A DNA stretch of 64,000 nucleotides from Rhodococcus sovatensis. GTDB taxonomy: Bacteria; Actinomycetota; Actinomycetes; Mycobacteriales; Mycobacteriaceae. Location of the stretch: assembly GCF_037327425.1 (NCBI RefSeq), contig NZ_CP147846.1:2108001-2172000 (forward strand), in the 5' to 3' direction. The notes beneath the pieces are model-generated. The model was given only the letters and a program-made list of their open reading frames with translations. It did no database searches and had not been told where the DNA came from. Shown here piece by piece: positions 61,973 through 64,000 of the stretch (its first letter is position 1; each line of letters opens with the position of its first letter). The translations under genes were made by a program, and so were the position numbers.

Positions 61973-62956
61973 TCAAGCCTCGTCGAGCAACTCAGCGGTG
62001 ACTGCGGACTCGGTGTCCGGAATACCCGTGTCCTTCGCTTTCCGATCCGCCATCGACAACAGCCGCCGGATTCGTCCGGCGACGGCATCCTTCGTCATGG
62101 GTGGATCCGCGAGTTGCCCGAGCTCTTCCAAAGACGCCTGCCGGTGCTGGACCCGAAGCGAACCGGCAGCGGCAAGATGATCGGGTACGTCTTCCCCGAG
62201 TATCAGCAGCGCCCGTTCGACCCTCGCCGCTGCTGCGACTGCTGCGCGAGCCGATCGCCGCAGATTGGCGTCGTCGAAGTTGGCGAGCCGGTTCGCGGTC
62301 GCTCGAACTTCTCGTCGCATGCGGCGTTCCTCCCACACCAGCCGGGTGTCCTGCGCGCCCATCCGTGTCAGCAGTGCGCCGATTGCCTCACCGTCGCGCA
62401 CCACGACTCGATCTGTTCCCCGCACCTCGCGAGCCTTTGCCGCAACCCCGAGCCTGCGAGCCGCTCCGACGAGCGCCAGGGCGGCCTCCGGACCGGGGCA
62501 GCTGATCTCGAGCGCCGAGGACCGGCCGGGCTCGGTGAGCGATCCATGCGCCAGAAAGGCGCCGCGCCACGCCGCTTCGGCGTCGCCGACCGTCCCACCG
62601 ACCACCTGAGCCGGGAGACCTCGAACCGGTCGTCCACGCATGTCGAGCAGCCCTGTTTGCCGCGCGAGAGCCTCGCCGTCCTTGGCAACACGTACCACGT
62701 ACCGAGAACTCTTGCGCAGTCCGCCGGCACTGAGAACATGCACGTCGGAGGAGTACCCGTACAGGTCGAATATCTCCCGGCGTAGACGTCGAGCGATCGA
62801 ACCGAGGTCGACCTCTGCCTCCACCACGACTCGTCCGGCAACGATGTGAAGCCCACCGGCGAACCGCAGAAGAGCCGAAACTTCGGCTCGTCTACAACTC
62901 ACCTGAGTGATCGCGAGCCTGCTCAGCTCGTCCTTCACCTCCGCTGTCATGGCCAC
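61973..62956 (-). CDS. whiA: WhiA, conserved regulator of cell division/sporulation
   Basis: 327 residues from GTG 62956 (MAMTAEV); ATG 62950, overlapping the yvcK stop (ATGA), is equally likely. LAGLIDADG-like homing-endonuclease fold in the first 200 residues (MRGRPVRGLPAQVVGG; AWRGAFLAHGSLTEPGRSSALEISCPG), then a C-terminal HTH (ASLEELGQLADPPMTKDAVAGRIRRLLSMAD). In streptomycetes it controls sporulation division; in non-sporulating relatives the role is less clear. Rv1423 counterpart. Confidence 0.95.
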   Translation of the reverse strand: MAMTAEVKDELSRLAITQVSCRRAEVSALLRFAGGLHIVAGRVVVEAEVDLGSIARRLRREIFDLYGYSSDVHVLSAGGLRKSSRYVVRVAKDGEALARQTGLLDMRGRPVRGLPAQVVGGTVGDAEAAWRGAFLAHGSLTEPGRSSALEISCPGPEAALALVGAARRLGVAAKAREVRGTDRVVVRDGEAIGALLTRMGAQDTRLVWEERRMRREVRATANRLANFDDANLRRSARAAVAAAARVERALLILGEDVPDHLAAAGSLRVQHRQASLEELGQLADPPMTKDAVAGRIRRLLSMADRKAKDTGIPDTESAVTAELLDEA

Positions 62957-63960
62957 GAAGTGATCCCCTCTCTGCGCGGCACACTCGACGCGGCATCTCC
63001 CTGTGAAGAGACGATGCTACCGAGGGCCGCAGCCAACTTTCCGAAATGATGAGCGTGAGTACCCGATTCGGCGACGTCGACGTACACGACCTCGGCGCCC
63101 AAGCGTGCCGCCGCGCGCGCGAGATGTTCGCGCTCGCCGCCGGGAGGCACGAACGCCGAGTCGACCACCACATGGTCGACGCCGAATTCGGGTGCGTGTT
63201 GGGACAGTACGTGCAGATGTCGTTCCGCGGAGAATCCAGTGGTCTCGCCGAGCTCCGGAGCGAGATTGAGGACCAGTACCTTCTGCGCCGAGGACCGATC
63301 GAGCGCGGTGAGCAGCTCCGGTACGAGAACGTGGGGAATCACACTTGAGAACCACGACCCAGGTCCGAGTACCACGAGATCGGCGGCCGCGATTGCCGCC
63401 ACCGCCTCCGGGGTCGCAGGTGGATCCGACGGCAGCAGTCGAACGCGTCGGACCTTTCCAGGGGTCGTCGCTACCGCGACCTGACCGCGGATGACTCGGC
63501 TGACTCGCGGGTCTTCTTCCAGTCCCGACACATCCGCCTCGATGTCGAGCGGTATGGGCGCCATCGGCACCACTCGCCCGTCGATTCCGAGCAGCCGCGC
63601 TGCCTCGTCCAGCGCCAGCACCGTGTCCCCGAGCACTTCGGTGAGCCCTGCGAGGATCAAGTTGCCGACGGAATGGCCCGCCAATGCGCCCGACCCGCCG
63701 AACCGGTGTTGCATCACGTCGGCCCACATCCGAGTCCGCGGTTCCTCCGACGACAACGCCGCCAATGCCATTCGGAGGTCGCCCGGTGGGAGCATTCCGA
63801 GCTCGGTTCGGAGGCGTCCCGACGATCCGCCGTCGTCGGCAACGGTGACGACGGCAGTCACGTCCGATGCGAGCATCCGAGCGGCGCTGAGCGTCGCGTA
63901 CAGACCGTGGCCGCCACCCAGTGCGACAACCTTCATTCCGGAGCGTGTCGATCCAGTCAT
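62947..63960 (-). CDS. yvcK: YvcK/CuvA-family protein (gluconeogenesis factor)
   Basis: 337 residues. VVALGGGHGLYATLSA (about residues 11-26) is the CofD/UPF0052 nucleotide-sugar loop, TVADDGGSSGRLR the next block, with VVLGPGSWFSSVIPHVLV and FVPPGG later. Members bind UDP-sugars and link carbon status to cell-wall synthesis. It overlaps whiA and rapZ by 4 bp each (ATGA). Rv1422 counterpart. Confidence 0.94.
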   Translation of the reverse strand: MTGSTRSGMKVVALGGGHGLYATLSAARMLASDVTAVVTVADDGGSSGRLRTELGMLPPGDLRMALAALSSEEPRTRMWADVMQHRFGGSGALAGHSVGNLILAGLTEVLGDTVLALDEAARLLGIDGRVVPMAPIPLDIEADVSGLEEDPRVSRVIRGQVAVATTPGKVRRVRLLPSDPPATPEAVAAIAAADLVVLGPGSWFSSVIPHVLVPELLTALDRSSAQKVLVLNLAPELGETTGFSAERHLHVLSQHAPEFGVDHVVVDSAFVPPGGEREHLARAAARLGAEVVYVDVAESGTHAHHFGKLAAALGSIVSSQGDAASSVPRREGITSWP

Positions 63961-64000
63961 TCGCGGCCCACATCTCGGTGCAAGACGCGCACGGACAGAT
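63957..64000 (-). CDS. rapZ: RapZ/YvcJ nucleotide-binding protein, C-terminal end only
   Basis: Only the last 14 residues are in the window, ending VRVLHRDVGRE before a TGA (63959-63957) that overlaps the yvcK ATG. The ending and the order rapZ-yvcK-whiA, conserved in actinobacteria, identify it. The full protein is a P-loop protein that binds nucleotides. Confidence 0.6.
   Translation of the reverse strand, partial: LSVRVLHRDVGRE

Overview
The window is a gene-dense, high-GC actinobacterial chromosome segment. It carries mycolic-acid-type genes (InhA, MabA/FabG1, MptB), WhiA and an AcnR/SufR-type regulator set. From meaB to rapZ the gene order follows the Mycobacterium tuberculosis Rv1496 to Rv1421 block, in reverse orientation. 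A CrtL-type lycopene cyclase and a phosphoenolpyruvate carboxylase, both unlike M. tuberculosis, make Rhodococcus or a close relative the best guess. I see no insertion sequence, prophage, integrase or CRISPR array. This is a conserved core region with a few lineage-specific pieces.

Layout, left to right. 1-6.5 kb: 5' end of an M20 peptidase, tRNA-Leu(GAG), a zinc-ribbon SDR protein, a GCS2-family ligase, DUF2784, a saccharopine-dehydrogenase-like protein and a nucleoside hydrolase. 6.5-11.7 kb: methylmalonyl-CoA mutase operon mutA-mutB-meaB (propionyl-CoA use). 11.9-13.8 kb: TVP38 membrane protein and a two-gene HTH/membrane-protein pair of unknown role. 13.8-17.2 kb: SPFH/NfeD pair, DUF3097 and an uncharacterised conserved protein. 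17.2-20 kb: fabG1-inhA-hemH (mycolate elongation and haem). 20-26 kb: moxR-DUF58-VWA, the peptidoglycan hydrolase ripA and an Rv1476-type membrane protein. 26-32 kb: aconitase and its repressor acnR, a small HTH protein and an ABC-F ATPase. 32-35 kb: SDR, lycopene cyclase and Ku, a block not found at this place in M. tuberculosis. 35-41.4 kb: sufRBDCSU-sufT for Fe-S assembly. 41.6-48.7 kb: mptB, a two-gene ABC exporter, ctaA, a small conserved protein, qor and ctaB (haem A for cytochrome oxidase). 48.9-55.4 kb: tkt-tal-zwf-opcA-pgl (pentose phosphate pathway). 55.6-61.9 kb: ppc, secG and gap-pgk-tpiA (central glycolysis and anaplerosis). 62-64 kb: rapZ-yvcK-whiA.

Many genes overlap their neighbour by ATGA or GTGA and probably form translationally coupled operons. 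Several first genes have a TAnnnT-type hexamer 6 nt before the start codon and probably give leaderless mRNAs. Two regulator/operator pairs can be read from the sequence: an exact match to the published AcnR operator in the acn promoter, and an exact match to the SufR operator overlapping the sufR start codon. Together they suggest that aconitase and Fe-S assembly respond to the cell's metal and Fe-S state. All statements about homology are from recognition by eye; no search was run.
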